56,713 bases of DNA, from assembly GCA_002425935.1 (NCBI GenBank), contig DINE01000018.1:13666-70378 (forward strand), in the 5' to 3' direction. Position numbers and translations under genes: made by a program. Within the stretch, counting starts at the first letter, position 1; each line of letters begins with the position of its first letter. Below, one piece after another: positions 24,032 to 33,135 of this stretch. The notes beneath the pieces were generated by a model, which saw nothing but the letters and a program-made list of their open reading frames with translations, made no database searches and was not told where the DNA came from. Source of the stretch: Bacteroidales bacterium UBA5548 (GTDB lineage: Bacteria > Bacteroidota > Bacteroidia > Bacteroidales > UBA932).

Positions 24032-25597
24032 ATGATTAAAATAAGACATTTAATGCTACTGCTGGCACTTACCGGCAGTAGTTTTTTATTTGCACAGGTA
24101 AGAATCTCATCTGATTTTGATACCGGAAGCATAGGTAAATATTCTCTGCTGGATTCGGTATGGGTCAAGAGAGGTGCAAATGACTCACTCCTTACACTTA
24201 CATATGAAATACACTCCAGATTCGATCCTCTAAATCCTGTTGATACATCACTCAGGCCAAGCGCAAGATGGTACCATTTCAGAATGGAAGGGGTAAAGGG
24301 AAAACAGATCTTTTTAAACATTAAAAACTCAGAGGTAATTCGCCCGTTTTACTCTTATGACGGAGTCAACTACAAGAGGTTTGAAGAGGTAGAGAACCAG
24401 TTTCGAGGAACCATAAATAAAATATTCACCTCTGACACGGTCTATATTTCTCATTTTGTTCCCTACACTTACTCCAGATTTAAGGATAAGATGAAGCACT
24501 GGAAATCTTATGATTATGTTAAACATGAGATAATCGGAGAGAGTACTCAGGGAAGGCCGTTAGAGATGATTACTGTAACTAACGATGATTTTGATGTTAC
24601 TGAAAAAAAGGCTATCTGGATACATGGCAGGTCTCATCCCAGTGAATCCCCATCAAGCTGGCACCTTGAGGCCATGATTGATGAGATCACTTCTGATTCA
24701 GAGTTTGGCAGAGAGCTGCGAAAAAATGCAATATTTTATATTGTACCATATATCAATCCTGACGGTGTTTACGGTGGTTACTCTAGATCAACCTCAACCG
24801 GTGTGAATATTGAGATAAACTGGGACAGACCAGATTCACTAACAATGCCCGAAGTTAAAGCTCTAAAGGCTGCGCTTGAAAAGGTAACTGCCAATAAGCC
24901 GCTTGACCTGCTGCTGAATATGCACTCTCAAATTGCAAACTCCGTTACTTATTGGATTCATACAGCAGAATCAACAACAGATAAATTTCTAAAAGAGCAA
25001 CTTATGCTCTCCTCTTTAACAATTAATTACACACCTTTTTACCGGCCGAAAGATCAAAGTTTTTCAGCTGTTGCCCCAAGGTATGCCGAGGGTTGGATTT
25101 GGGATCGTTTCGGAGAGGCCACACTTGCCATTACATTTGAAACCCCATATACTTTTTACAATGAAGATAGAAGCGGTACCTGGGTTTCAACTGAAAATCT
25201 AAAAGAGTTAGGATATTCTGTACTCTATGCTGTAAGTGATCTTTATAATCTTGACAGTAAAAACAGAATACTGGTAAACCTCACTTCAACCAGAAGAAAA
25301 AGCGGATGGGCAGTTAGTGATGCTGGATATAAGAGACTATTCTTTGGTGACTCATACCTTATTTCTCAAAAGAGAGGTGCTCGCCTGAAAGTAAAACTGC
25401 CTTTGGTTGAAAAAGGAGAATATGAGCTCTATTCATGGGTTGTCGGCCCATCAGCGGAGGTATTTCCGGACAGCGTGAACAGATGGCTTAAAAAGGCTGA
25501 AATCACACAAAGAAGAGACGGAAGATTTATATGGAGAATCAGGTCTCAAAATCCGGGAGAAGAAGAAAGCGCAATTTTACTTGTGAGAAAGAGATAG
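24032..25597 (+). CDS. Secreted M14-family zinc carboxypeptidase
   Basis: A 521-residue exported protein: signal peptide about 1-22 (ending LFAQ), an N-terminal beta-sandwich (about 23-150), an M14 catalytic domain (about 160-420) and a C-terminal beta region. The zinc ligands are H202 and E205 (in HPSES) and H298 (in NMHSQ), and the catalytic Glu is E370 in AITFETPY. This matches the cytosolic-carboxypeptidase-like M14 subgroup with an N-terminal beta domain. It starts 13 bases after the small protein but is not functionally linked in any obvious way. Confidence 0.88.
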   Translation: MIKIRHLMLLLALTGSSFLFAQVRISSDFDTGSIGKYSLLDSVWVKRGANDSLLTLTYEIHSRFDPLNPVDTSLRPSARWYHFRMEGVKGKQIFLNIKNSEVIRPFYSYDGVNYKRFEEVENQFRGTINKIFTSDTVYISHFVPYTYSRFKDKMKHWKSYDYVKHEIIGESTQGRPLEMITVTNDDFDVTEKKAIWIHGRSHPSESPSSWHLEAMIDEITSDSEFGRELRKNAIFYIVPYINPDGVYGGYSRSTSTGVNIEINWDRPDSLTMPEVKALKAALEKVTANKPLDLLLNMHSQIANSVTYWIHTAESTTDKFLKEQLMLSSLTINYTPFYRPKDQSFSAVAPRYAEGWIWDRFGEATLAITFETPYTFYNEDRSGTWVSTENLKELGYSVLYAVSDLYNLDSKNRILVNLTSTRRKSGWAVSDAGYKRLFFGDSYLISQKRGARLKVKLPLVEKGEYELYSWVVGPSAEVFPDSVNRWLKKAEITQRRDGRFIWRIRSQNPGEEESAILLVRKR

Positions 25598-25604
25598 TTT
25601 TATA

Positions 25605-25612
25605 TAAATTTG
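25605..25612 (+). promoter_or_regulatory. -7 box of tRNA-Gly
   Basis: TAAATTTG matches TAnnTTTG and ends 20 bases before the tRNA 5' end, leaving a short leader for RNase P removal. Confidence 0.5.
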
Positions 25613-25632
25613 CAAATAGTATTGCCATTATT

Positions 25633-25705
25633 GCGGTAGTAGCTCAGTTGGTAGAGCATCAGCTTCCCAAGCTGAGGGTCGTGAGTTCGAACCTCATTTA
25701 CCGCT
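25633..25705 (+). tRNA. tRNA-Gly (anticodon CCC)
   Basis: A 73-base cloverleaf. The acceptor stem GCGGTAG pairs with TTACCGC with one G-T wobble. The D arm contains AGCTCAGTTGGTAGAGC. The anticodon arm TCAGC-TTCCCAA-GCTGA gives CCC at positions 34-36. The T arm is GTGAG-TTCGAAC-CTCAT. The discriminator base is T at 25705, and the CCA end is only partly present (CA), so it is added after transcription. It reads GGG codons. Confidence 0.96.
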
Positions 25706-25706
25706 C

Positions 25707-25743
25707 AGAGAGAGATCAGAATTTACTGTTCTCTCTCTTTTTA
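25707..25743 (+). terminator. Terminator of tRNA-Gly inside the WYL gene 3' end
   Basis: AGAGAGAGATCAG (25707-25719) pairs with CTGTTCTCTCTCT (25726-25738) with one mismatch, followed by TTTTTATTT. The hairpin covers the last codons of the converging WYL regulator gene, so coding sequence and terminator share the same bases. Confidence 0.78.
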
Positions 25744-26615
25744 TTTAAAAATTTAATGAATTCTGGAGACTCAAGAACCTCTGTCTCATTACAGAGGCCA
25801 AGAACAAACCTCCCTACCCCCTCGAAACTGCACACATTATCCTCAAATATATATTCGTTATCAGATAGTTTGACAATCTTTTTTTCTGACAGCGGAAACT
25901 CCTCCATCAGCAGATTTGCAGCAAGCATAGACAGCCTTAACTTAACAGGATAATGTTCTGTTCCCGAAAACCTGAATATATCTGTCTTGATGGTAATATG
26001 TCTCTCTTTGTGCCTGAAATCATTATTTGTCATAACAGCCTCCTCAACTCTTGAAACTTTATAAAACTTACATAATCCTGTTGATATTTCATAACACAAC
26101 ACATCAACCATATTAATTCCAAATCCGATTGGCTCAACAAGTCTGTCTGTAACAACAGCACTGTGTGACGATCTGTAATTTTTAAGAACAACCTGTTTCT
26201 CCAGAGCTATTGAATCAAGAATTGTGTTCACAACTTTACTCTGCCCCGGATGAAGTACAACATCGGCGACTCTTCTGAAATCATAAATGGAGTATAACTT
26301 GTTCTTAATGCCTGCAATTGCCGGATTGGTAGTATCAATTGACTCGATTGCCCGTTTTAGTATATAGGCCTCCTCTTCTGTGAAATATACAAGATCCGAT
26401 ATTGTTTTAAAATGACGAGACTCTTTTGCAAACCAAACTTTTCCGCTATCTCTGTTTACAATAAATCCGGTTGATTCAAAAGTATCAATATATCTGTAAA
26501 TTGTTCTTGGAGAGAGGTCAAGAATTTCTGAAAGTTCATCAATTGAATATTTCCTGTTCTTATCAGACATTAGCTGCATTATTCTCAACAATCTTTCAAG
26601 TTTTGGCTGATCCAT
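25716..26615 (-). CDS. WYL-domain helix-turn-helix transcription regulator
   Basis: A 299-residue YafY-type regulator. The N-terminal winged helix (about 3-60) reads KLERLLRIMQLM, SIDELSEILDLSPRTIYRYI; a central WYL domain (about 135-210) with VEPIGFGINMVDVLCYEI and a C-terminal WCX-like domain follow. WYL domains sense ligands, often nucleic acids or nucleotides. The frame extends to a TTG at 26621, but the ATG at 26615 gives the usual MDQPKLERL start. It is divergent from tldD with a 62-base gap, so tldD-tldE-nhaC may be its target. Confidence 0.88.
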   Translation of the reverse strand: MDQPKLERLLRIMQLMSDKNRKYSIDELSEILDLSPRTIYRYIDTFESTGFIVNRDSGKVWFAKESRHFKTISDLVYFTEEEAYILKRAIESIDTTNPAIAGIKNKLYSIYDFRRVADVVLHPGQSKVVNTILDSIALEKQVVLKNYRSSHSAVVTDRLVEPIGFGINMVDVLCYEISTGLCKFYKVSRVEEAVMTNNDFRHKERHITIKTDIFRFSGTEHYPVKLRLSMLAANLLMEEFPLSEKKIVKLSDNEYIFEDNVCSFEGVGRFVLGLCNETEVLESPEFIKFLNKKRENSKF

Positions 26616-26677
26616 AATCAATTGGTATTATTTTGCTAAATTAGCCATTTTTAGATTACTTTGCGTAAAATAAAGCA

Positions 26678-28117
26678 ATGACAGAAACAGGTAAAATGAT
26701 GACCCTCTTCGGAGTTTCCAGAGAGGATCTGCAGCTTCTCGTTAAAACAGCGCTCTCAGACGGAGGTGATTTTGCCGACCTCTATTTTGAACATAGTATC
26801 GCTAATGAGTTATCCCTAAGAGATTCAGAGGTTAATTCAACCGGAACTCATGTAGATTACGGCATGGGAGTAAGAGTTCTTTTTGGTGACCAGACAGGAT
26901 ATGCATATACAGAGGTGACAACTTTAGATCAGATGCTTAAAGCCGCAAAAGTTGCATCTAAAATTGCTCTTCACAGTAAGGAGAACAGAACTGAACCGGT
27001 TACTCTGAACGGTAAGTTGAATGGAAATTTAACATTAAACTCACTGTATAAAATTAAGATTCCATGGGAGGAGACAGAAATCTCTCAAAAAATACCCTAT
27101 CTCAAAGAGTTAAATGTCCTGATATTCTCTGCAGATGAGAGAGTCAGCAAAGTAATGGCACGAATTTCAGATTCAAACTCATCTGTACTTTACTACAACT
27201 CCGAAGGAGTTCTTGCTTCTGACATAAGACCCATGTTTTCATTGGTTGCTACCTGTATTATGGAGAGTAACGGCAGAGTTGAAAACGGAAGCTCATCAAG
27301 AAGCTTCAGAGCCGGCTTTGAATTTTTAAACAGTGACCTGATACGAGAGATAGCCGGTGAAGTTGTTAAGAAGACCTCCTTTCTCTTTAATGCAGTAAGA
27401 CCAAACGGGGGGGAAATGCCTGTTGTTATGGGATCGGGAAGCTCAGGAATTTTACTTCATGAAGCTATTGGTCATGCTTTTGAAGCTGATTTTAACCGAC
27501 TTGGCACTTCAATTTTTGCTGACAAACTTGGGAAAAAAATCTGCTCAGAAGAGATTTCAGTTGTTGATGACGGAACAATTCCTTTTAACAGAGGTGCAAT
27601 AAATTTCGACGATGAGGGGATACCGTCTCAGAAGACATATATGGTCACAAACGGAGTTCTGACTTCATACCTTCACGACAGAATAAGCGCCTCATATTAC
27701 AAAACTACTCCAACAGGCAACGGCAGAAGAGAGTCGTTCAGATATATGCCACTTCCCAGAATGAGAGCAACATACATGGAGGATGGTAAATCAACTGAGT
27801 CTGAGATTATCTCCTCTGTTAAAAGAGGAATTTATGCCGATAACTTCTCGAATGGTCAGGTTCAGATTGGAGCGGGCGATTTTACATTTTTTGTAAAGTC
27901 AGGATATATGATTGAAAACGGGAATCTTACAACTCCAATAAAAGACATAAACATCATCGGAAACGGGCCTGAAGCCCTTGCAGATATTATTGCTGTAGCA
28001 AATAACAGCAGGGTTGACAACTCCACCTGGACATGTGGTAAAGAGCAGTACTGCGCAGTATCCTGCGGAATGCCGTCTGTGCTCGTAAAAAAACTTACCG
28101 TAGGTGGAGTAGATTAA
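26678..28117 (+). CDS. tldD: TldD metalloprotease subunit
   Basis: A 479-residue TldD. The zinc motif HEAIGH is at 261-266, within LLHEAIGHAFEADFNR, and the conserved segments EGIPSQKTYMV, GNGRRESFR and MRATYME follow. TldD is the metal-bearing half of the TldD/TldE heterodimer, which degrades unfolded peptides and matures some ribosomally made peptides by threading them into its cavity. No candidate precursor peptide is seen nearby. A second ATG lies at 26696. The pair partner starts 10 bases downstream. Confidence 0.95.
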   Translation: MTETGKMMTLFGVSREDLQLLVKTALSDGGDFADLYFEHSIANELSLRDSEVNSTGTHVDYGMGVRVLFGDQTGYAYTEVTTLDQMLKAAKVASKIALHSKENRTEPVTLNGKLNGNLTLNSLYKIKIPWEETEISQKIPYLKELNVLIFSADERVSKVMARISDSNSSVLYYNSEGVLASDIRPMFSLVATCIMESNGRVENGSSSRSFRAGFEFLNSDLIREIAGEVVKKTSFLFNAVRPNGGEMPVVMGSGSSGILLHEAIGHAFEADFNRLGTSIFADKLGKKICSEEISVVDDGTIPFNRGAINFDDEGIPSQKTYMVTNGVLTSYLHDRISASYYKTTPTGNGRRESFRYMPLPRMRATYMEDGKSTESEIISSVKRGIYADNFSNGQVQIGAGDFTFFVKSGYMIENGNLTTPIKDINIIGNGPEALADIIAVANNSRVDNSTWTCGKEQYCAVSCGMPSVLVKKLTVGGVD

Positions 28118-28127
28118 TTGTTGTAAT

Positions 28128-29471
28128 ATGAGTGAAATATTAAATAAAAATATTGCAAAATACGCGATTGACAGGAGTCTTAAGGGAGGTTGTTCTGCAG
28201 CAAGAATAACTCTCAACAATAATATCCAGAGTTCGTACTCCGTTAGAAACGACAAACTCGACAGATTACAGCAGGCAAACGGAAGCTCTCTATACATACA
28301 GTTATTTACCGAAGGAAAATACGGAGCTTACTCTACAAACAGGATGGAGCCGTCAGAGGTGGAGAAATTCATAAACAATGCAATTGACGCTACTAAATAT
28401 CTTGCAACCGACAATTGCAGAGTTTTACCCGATAAATCACTCTACTATTCGGGAGAGGAGTATGACCTTGAACAATACGACTCCTCATTTCATGATATTT
28501 CACCTGAAGTAAAGTGTGATATTGCATTCAATTGCGCAGCAGAAATCTACAAAAAAGACCCCTCAATTATCTCGGTAAATTGTGAATACGGAGATAGTGA
28601 CGACTATACATATATAATAGATTCTCAAGGCTTTGAAGGAGAGAGCAAACAAACCACATTTACATTAAGCGCTGAGTGCTCTGTTAAAGGAACAGGTGAC
28701 TCCAGACCTGAAGGATGGTGGTTTGAAAGCTCCATCTATATAGACAAGCTATTACGGGAGGGTGTGGGTCTTAAAGCATTTGAGAGAGCAGCTTCGAGAC
28801 TTAATCCAAAAAAACTGAAGAGCGGCAAGTATAATCTTGTTCTTGAAAATACAGTCTCGAGCCGCCTTATATCCCCTATTATCTCGGCACTCAATGGTAG
28901 CTCAATACAACAAAACAACTCATTTTTGAAAGGGAAGCTGGGGCAAAGGGTTTTTGCAGAAGGTTTTACCCTCGCTGATAATCCCCACCAAAAAGGTGCA
29001 TACGGGTCAAGATACTTTGACAGTGAAGGCATTGCTACCAAATCTATGAATATAATTGAAAATGGCATTGTAACCAATTATTATATAAACACTTATAATT
29101 CCCTTAAGCTGAACTTACCGGTTACTGTGGAGGGCCCTTCGGTTCCTACATGTCTGTATAGCTACCCCGGCAGATCTTCAGATTCATCAATTCTGGCAGA
29201 CGATATAATTAAAAAATGTGGGAAAGGAATTTTGGTTACTGGATTCAACGGAGGAAACAGCAACAGCTCAACAGGCGATTTCTCTTTTGGTGTCCAGGGT
29301 TTCTATTTTGAGAATGGAGTCATTCTATTTCCGATAAAGGAGATGAATATTACCGGAAATATACTATCTCTTTGGAATAACATTGCCGAAATTGGGACAG
29401 ACCCCAGAATGTCGGGAAGATGGCTTATTCCAACCCTTGCTTTTGAATCAGTAAATTTTAGCGGAATCTGA
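28128..29471 (+). CDS. tldE: TldE (PmbA-like) protease subunit
   Basis: A 447-residue PmbA/TldE homologue: the same two-domain fold as TldD but without the HExxxH zinc motif, as expected for the E subunit. Visible family segments are SSRLISPIISALNG, NPHQKGAYGSRYFDSEG and FNGGNSNSSTGDFSFGVQGFY. It forms the heterodimer with the upstream product. The nhaC-type gene follows after 13 bases. Confidence 0.93.
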   Translation: MSEILNKNIAKYAIDRSLKGGCSAARITLNNNIQSSYSVRNDKLDRLQQANGSSLYIQLFTEGKYGAYSTNRMEPSEVEKFINNAIDATKYLATDNCRVLPDKSLYYSGEEYDLEQYDSSFHDISPEVKCDIAFNCAAEIYKKDPSIISVNCEYGDSDDYTYIIDSQGFEGESKQTTFTLSAECSVKGTGDSRPEGWWFESSIYIDKLLREGVGLKAFERAASRLNPKKLKSGKYNLVLENTVSSRLISPIISALNGSSIQQNNSFLKGKLGQRVFAEGFTLADNPHQKGAYGSRYFDSEGIATKSMNIIENGIVTNYYINTYNSLKLNLPVTVEGPSVPTCLYSYPGRSSDSSILADDIIKKCGKGILVTGFNGGNSNSSTGDFSFGVQGFYFENGVILFPIKEMNITGNILSLWNNIAEIGTDPRMSGRWLIPTLAFESVNFSGI

Positions 29472-29484
29472 AAAAAATGATCTA

Positions 29485-30909
29485 ATGAAAAAACCAGGAA
29501 TTTTAATCTCGTTATTACCTGTAGTAATTTTAATTGCAATTATCTTCACCGGTGTAAAGCTCTTTGGAGAGGATGTAACTTCCGGCCCCTCCCAGATAGC
29601 TCTTCTATTCACTAGTGTAACTACTGCAATCATTGCAATTTACTATCTTAAAATTCCTTGGGAGAAACTTGAGGCAGGCATAATGGACCATCTTACAAAA
29701 ACAGGCTCTGCTGTCTTCATATTACTTATGATTGGCGCACTGACCGGCTCCTGGATGATTAGCGGCGTTGTTCCAACTATGATCTATTATGGTCTTAAAA
29801 TGATTCACCCCTCTGTTTTTCTGGTGGTCTCATTTATACTTGCAGGAGTGGTCTCGGTCATGGCCGGCAGCTCCTGGACAACTATCGGAACTATTGGTGT
29901 TGCAATGCTCTCTGCAGGTCAGATTCTGGGCTTTTCAGCGCCATGGCTTGCAGGGGCAATTATCTCCGGAGCATATTTTGGCGATAAGATATCACCACTG
30001 TCAGACACAACTAATCTATCGGCCTCTGTTGCAGGTGTCGATTTGTATAAACACGTAAGATACATGCTCATAACTACAGTCCCGGGCTTTATACTTACAA
30101 TAATCTTCTTTACGGTTGCAGGATTTATGATTCCTGTAAGCAATACTCTGAATATAGACAACCAGCTTCATAATATCTCAACAGCGTTCAATATTTCACC
30201 CTTTTTGCTGCTGGTTCCTGTTTTAACTATTGTGATGATAGTAAAAAAAATCTCCCCCTTTATCACCCTGTTTATCTCTGCACTTACAGGGGCTGTCGTT
30301 GCCTGCATCGCACAACCTGAAATATGCAGTCAGATAAGTCCGGAAAATGTTTCAAAAGGTACATCTTATATTTATGCTTCTCTTAAAATGCTTTCGGGCA
30401 GTGTATCAATAGACACTGGTGACCAGATGCTAAACACGTTAACATCTACCAAGGGGATGGCAGGAATGCTCAATACTGTTTGGATTATTCTATGTGTTGT
30501 CACTTTCGGCGGAATTATGGAAGCATCCGGAATGATAAAAACCATTACCGAAAAGATGATGTTTCTTATGAAAAATACTGTCAGTCTCATAAGTTCAACC
30601 GTTGGTACGACAATATTTTTCAATATGACACTATCTGACCAGTATATGGCAATTCTTTTGCCGGGTAAAATGTTCAGCGAAACATATGAAGAGCTTGGAT
30701 ATGAGCCTGAAGTATTAAGTCGCACCTTACAGGATTCAGCTACTGTAACCTCTGTTCTTGTTCCATGGAACACTTGCGGAGTTGTACAGTCAAGTGTTCT
30801 GAATGTTGCAACTCTGGCCTATCTTCCATACTGTTTTTTCAACCTTATAACGCCTGTGATAACTATAACTGTCGCTGCTATAGGGTATAAAATAAGACGA
30901 AAAAAATAG
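29485..30909 (+). CDS. NhaC-family Na+/H+ antiporter
   Basis: A 474-residue membrane protein with about 11-12 helices. NhaC-family signatures are GSWMISGVVPTMIYYG, VMAGSSWTTIGTIG, ISGAYFGDKISPLSDTTNLS and a C-terminal VLVPWNTCG segment. The family exchanges Na+ (or malate/lactate in some members) for protons. It is probably co-transcribed with tldD-tldE, and would set the link between proton and sodium gradients in an organism whose decarboxylase and V-ATPase look Na+-dependent. Substrate is inferred. Confidence 0.92.
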   Translation: MKKPGILISLLPVVILIAIIFTGVKLFGEDVTSGPSQIALLFTSVTTAIIAIYYLKIPWEKLEAGIMDHLTKTGSAVFILLMIGALTGSWMISGVVPTMIYYGLKMIHPSVFLVVSFILAGVVSVMAGSSWTTIGTIGVAMLSAGQILGFSAPWLAGAIISGAYFGDKISPLSDTTNLSASVAGVDLYKHVRYMLITTVPGFILTIIFFTVAGFMIPVSNTLNIDNQLHNISTAFNISPFLLLVPVLTIVMIVKKISPFITLFISALTGAVVACIAQPEICSQISPENVSKGTSYIYASLKMLSGSVSIDTGDQMLNTLTSTKGMAGMLNTVWIILCVVTFGGIMEASGMIKTITEKMMFLMKNTVSLISSTVGTTIFFNMTLSDQYMAILLPGKMFSETYEELGYEPEVLSRTLQDSATVTSVLVPWNTCGVVQSSVLNVATLAYLPYCFFNLITPVITITVAAIGYKIRRKK

Positions 30910-30950
30910 CACAATATTTGCATATATACACACTTTAAAATATTACCAAA

Positions 30951-31481
30951 ATGAAAATTGAAAAAAACAAAGTTGTCTCTCTTTCTTACACCCTTACAGT
31001 TGAGGGAGATACAATTGAAACAGTAAATGAGAAAAACCCTTTAAAATTTATATTCGGTACCGGTTACCTGCTGCCAAAATTTGAAGAGAACGTACTCAAC
31101 AAGGTTGTAGGCGACACCTTTGACTTTAAACTTTCGGCAAAAGAGGGATATGGAGAGGTAAACAGTGACGCTATTGTGGAGTTACCTGTAGATATGTTTA
31201 AAATTGACGGTAAAGTTGAAGATGGCCTTCTTACTATCGGTAACGTTCTTCCAATGCAGGATTCTGATGGAAACAGGCTTCAGGGAACGGTTGAAGAGCT
31301 TAAAGAAGATGTGGTTGTTATGAACTTCAACCACCCGCTTGCCGGCTCAGAGCTTCACTTTAAAGGCGAGGTTGTTGAGGTACGTGACTCTACTCCAGAA
31401 GAGCTGATTAACGGTTTGTACGGAGAGAAGGCATCGTCATGCAGCAGTGGCTCATGTTCAGGTTGTTCAGGCGGTTGCTAG
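30951..31481 (+). CDS. SlyD-like FKBP-type peptidyl-prolyl isomerase
   Basis: A 176-residue FKBP with an inserted chaperone (IF) domain (about 70-130) in the SlyD arrangement: SYTLTVEGDTIETV, FIFGTGYLLPKFE and AKEGYGE form the FKBP half. The C-terminus carries four Cys in a Ser/Gly-rich tail (C164, C169, C172, C176) instead of the His-rich tail of E. coli SlyD, so it could still bind metals. It acts in the cytoplasm. A terminator follows. Confidence 0.92.
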   Translation: MKIEKNKVVSLSYTLTVEGDTIETVNEKNPLKFIFGTGYLLPKFEENVLNKVVGDTFDFKLSAKEGYGEVNSDAIVELPVDMFKIDGKVEDGLLTIGNVLPMQDSDGNRLQGTVEELKEDVVVMNFNHPLAGSELHFKGEVVEVRDSTPEELINGLYGEKASSCSSGSCSGCSGGC

Positions 31482-31506
31482 AATCTTACAATAAGTTATA
31501 TATTCA

Positions 31507-31540
31507 AAAACAGGAGCCCGGCAGGCTCCTGTTTTGTTTT
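31507..31540 (+). terminator. Terminator of the FKBP gene
   Basis: AAAACAGGAGCC pairs perfectly with GGCTCCTGTTTT around the loop CGGCA, followed by GTTTT. Confidence 0.9.
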
Positions 31541-31570
31541 AAATACAAGACTCATTACAGATTTAGGAAT

Positions 31571-31600
31571 AAAAAAAGGGCACCATAAGATGCCCTTTAG
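31571..31600 (-). terminator. Terminator of the susC-susD operon
   Basis: AAAGGGCA (31575-31582) and TGCCCTTT (31591-31598) form the stem; on the minus strand the stem is followed by a run of T. It lies just past the susD stop. Confidence 0.82.
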
Positions 31601-31618
31601 TTTATAGTAAATCCTTAC

Positions 31619-33121
31619 TTATGCAGGATTCTGAGTCAAATTCGGATTTGTGTCAATCTCACCGCGAGGAATCATCCAAGTCCAGTTATTGGTCCCTGCA
31701 GGTTCATTCAGCAAGATTGATATAGACGCTACGTGACCACCCTGTCCACCACTTGCTGCTTCAAGTCTTACAAGCGGAAGACCTAGCCTTTTCAGATCTG
31801 TAAAGTTTCTACCTTCACCCCACAGCTCAATTCTTCTTTGTATAAGAATCTCTTCAATAAGAGCTTGTCCGGTATTTGCAGATCTTACATACTGAGGGTC
31901 TCTGTTTTTAGCAAGCAGTAAAAGAACATCTTTAGCCTGCTCCTCTTTGCCGGCCTGTCTTGCCAGAGCTTCGGCTTCAATCAGATACATCTCAGCAACC
32001 CTTATCCAAGGAAAATCACCTCTACTGTCAGAAACAGATATTGATTTAAACTTTGAACTCATATAATTATATCTGACTCCGTTTGACTGAACAAATGGTT
32101 GTTTATCTGCTACAGCATTAGGATACCAGAATGTTTTTCTAACATCAGTAGCAGATATCTTATCGTAAAGATCCTTCAGTATAGACTTAGGGCTTTGCCT
32201 GATTGCTGTAGAGTTAAAATTGTGAGACATATATGCATAAAATGAGTAGAAGTATTGAGTTTGATCTTCCTGAACATAAGATGCCCACATAAATTCTGGG
32301 TTGCTTATTGAGTTATAACCATCCTGATGCTGAGCAGTTGTCATAAAACTGTAACCCTGTCTTGCAGCGTTGGCTGCAGTCGCAGCAAGATTCCAGTTAC
32401 CCTGAACAAGAGCAATTTGCGCTTGAATAGCCTGAGCAACAGATTTGTTTATATGTGATTTATTAGCTCTAGTGTAACCATCCAGATTTGTCACAGCAGC
32501 AGCAATGTCTGCATTGATTTTGGTATAAGTTTCTGCAACAGACAATCTCTCCTGGCCTGTGAATGTGATTGTTTCCATGTATGGAACACCAGGTTGTGAA
32601 TTTGCACCACCTGGTACAAATCTGTCTGCATATAGCTGAACAAGCATAAAGTGACCCCAGGCTCTATAAGCAAGTGCTTGACCTTTAATATATCTCTTTT
32701 CAGCTTCTGGGCCAGTAACTTTATCAATATTGTTAATAATCTGGTTTGCATTACTAATCAATCTGTAAATGTTTGTCCAGTAAAGAACCTGATTGGATCT
32801 CTCATTTCTATGATCCACCCAGCGATAAGATCCTAAATACCAACCATTTGCTGTTGTATTAAACAAAACATCTGTACCCATAAAGTCAATATACCTAAGC
32901 ATACCATCCATGCCACCATGAGCCTGTACACTATTGTACTGTATGTACATTGAACGGTGAAGACCGTTAACTGCACCCCATGCGCCTGTTAGAGAGTTAA
33001 ATACGTCCCCGGCTGCCAGTTGATCTGTTGGGCGGGTTTCCAGAAAATCTTTTGAGCAAGATGTAGGTATAATCAGAAGCCCTGCCACCAATGCCAAAAT
33101 GTATATTCTTATTTTTTTCAT
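31619..33121 (-). CDS. SusD/RagB family nutrient-binding outer-membrane lipoprotein
   Basis: A 500-residue SusD-like lipoprotein with a signal peptide and lipobox (IPTSC, Cys at 22), followed by KDFLETRPTDQLAAGDVF as in the family. Four TPR-like helical pairs and the C-terminal RRIELWGEGRNFTDLKR segment are visible. It caps the SusC barrel and captures substrate at the cell surface. The substrate cannot be read from sequence, and no glycosidase, peptidase or regulator is encoded with it. It is 14 bases downstream of susC. Confidence 0.95.
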   Translation of the reverse strand: MKKIRIYILALVAGLLIIPTSCSKDFLETRPTDQLAAGDVFNSLTGAWGAVNGLHRSMYIQYNSVQAHGGMDGMLRYIDFMGTDVLFNTTANGWYLGSYRWVDHRNERSNQVLYWTNIYRLISNANQIINNIDKVTGPEAEKRYIKGQALAYRAWGHFMLVQLYADRFVPGGANSQPGVPYMETITFTGQERLSVAETYTKINADIAAAVTNLDGYTRANKSHINKSVAQAIQAQIALVQGNWNLAATAANAARQGYSFMTTAQHQDGYNSISNPEFMWASYVQEDQTQYFYSFYAYMSHNFNSTAIRQSPKSILKDLYDKISATDVRKTFWYPNAVADKQPFVQSNGVRYNYMSSKFKSISVSDSRGDFPWIRVAEMYLIEAEALARQAGKEEQAKDVLLLLAKNRDPQYVRSANTGQALIEEILIQRRIELWGEGRNFTDLKRLGLPLVRLEAASGGQGGHVASISILLNEPAGTNNWTWMIPRGEIDTNPNLTQNPA

Positions 33122-33135
33122 ATCAATTAATAGAT

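Noticed and set aside
25531..25953. Open reading frame of 140 codons on the plus strand
   Set aside because: It runs through tRNA-Gly and antisense into the WYL regulator, so it is a chance frame.
26678..29471. TldD/TldE as part of a ribosomal peptide (RiPP) cluster
   Set aside because: No small precursor gene or modifying enzyme lies near; the pair with nhaC looks like a housekeeping arrangement.
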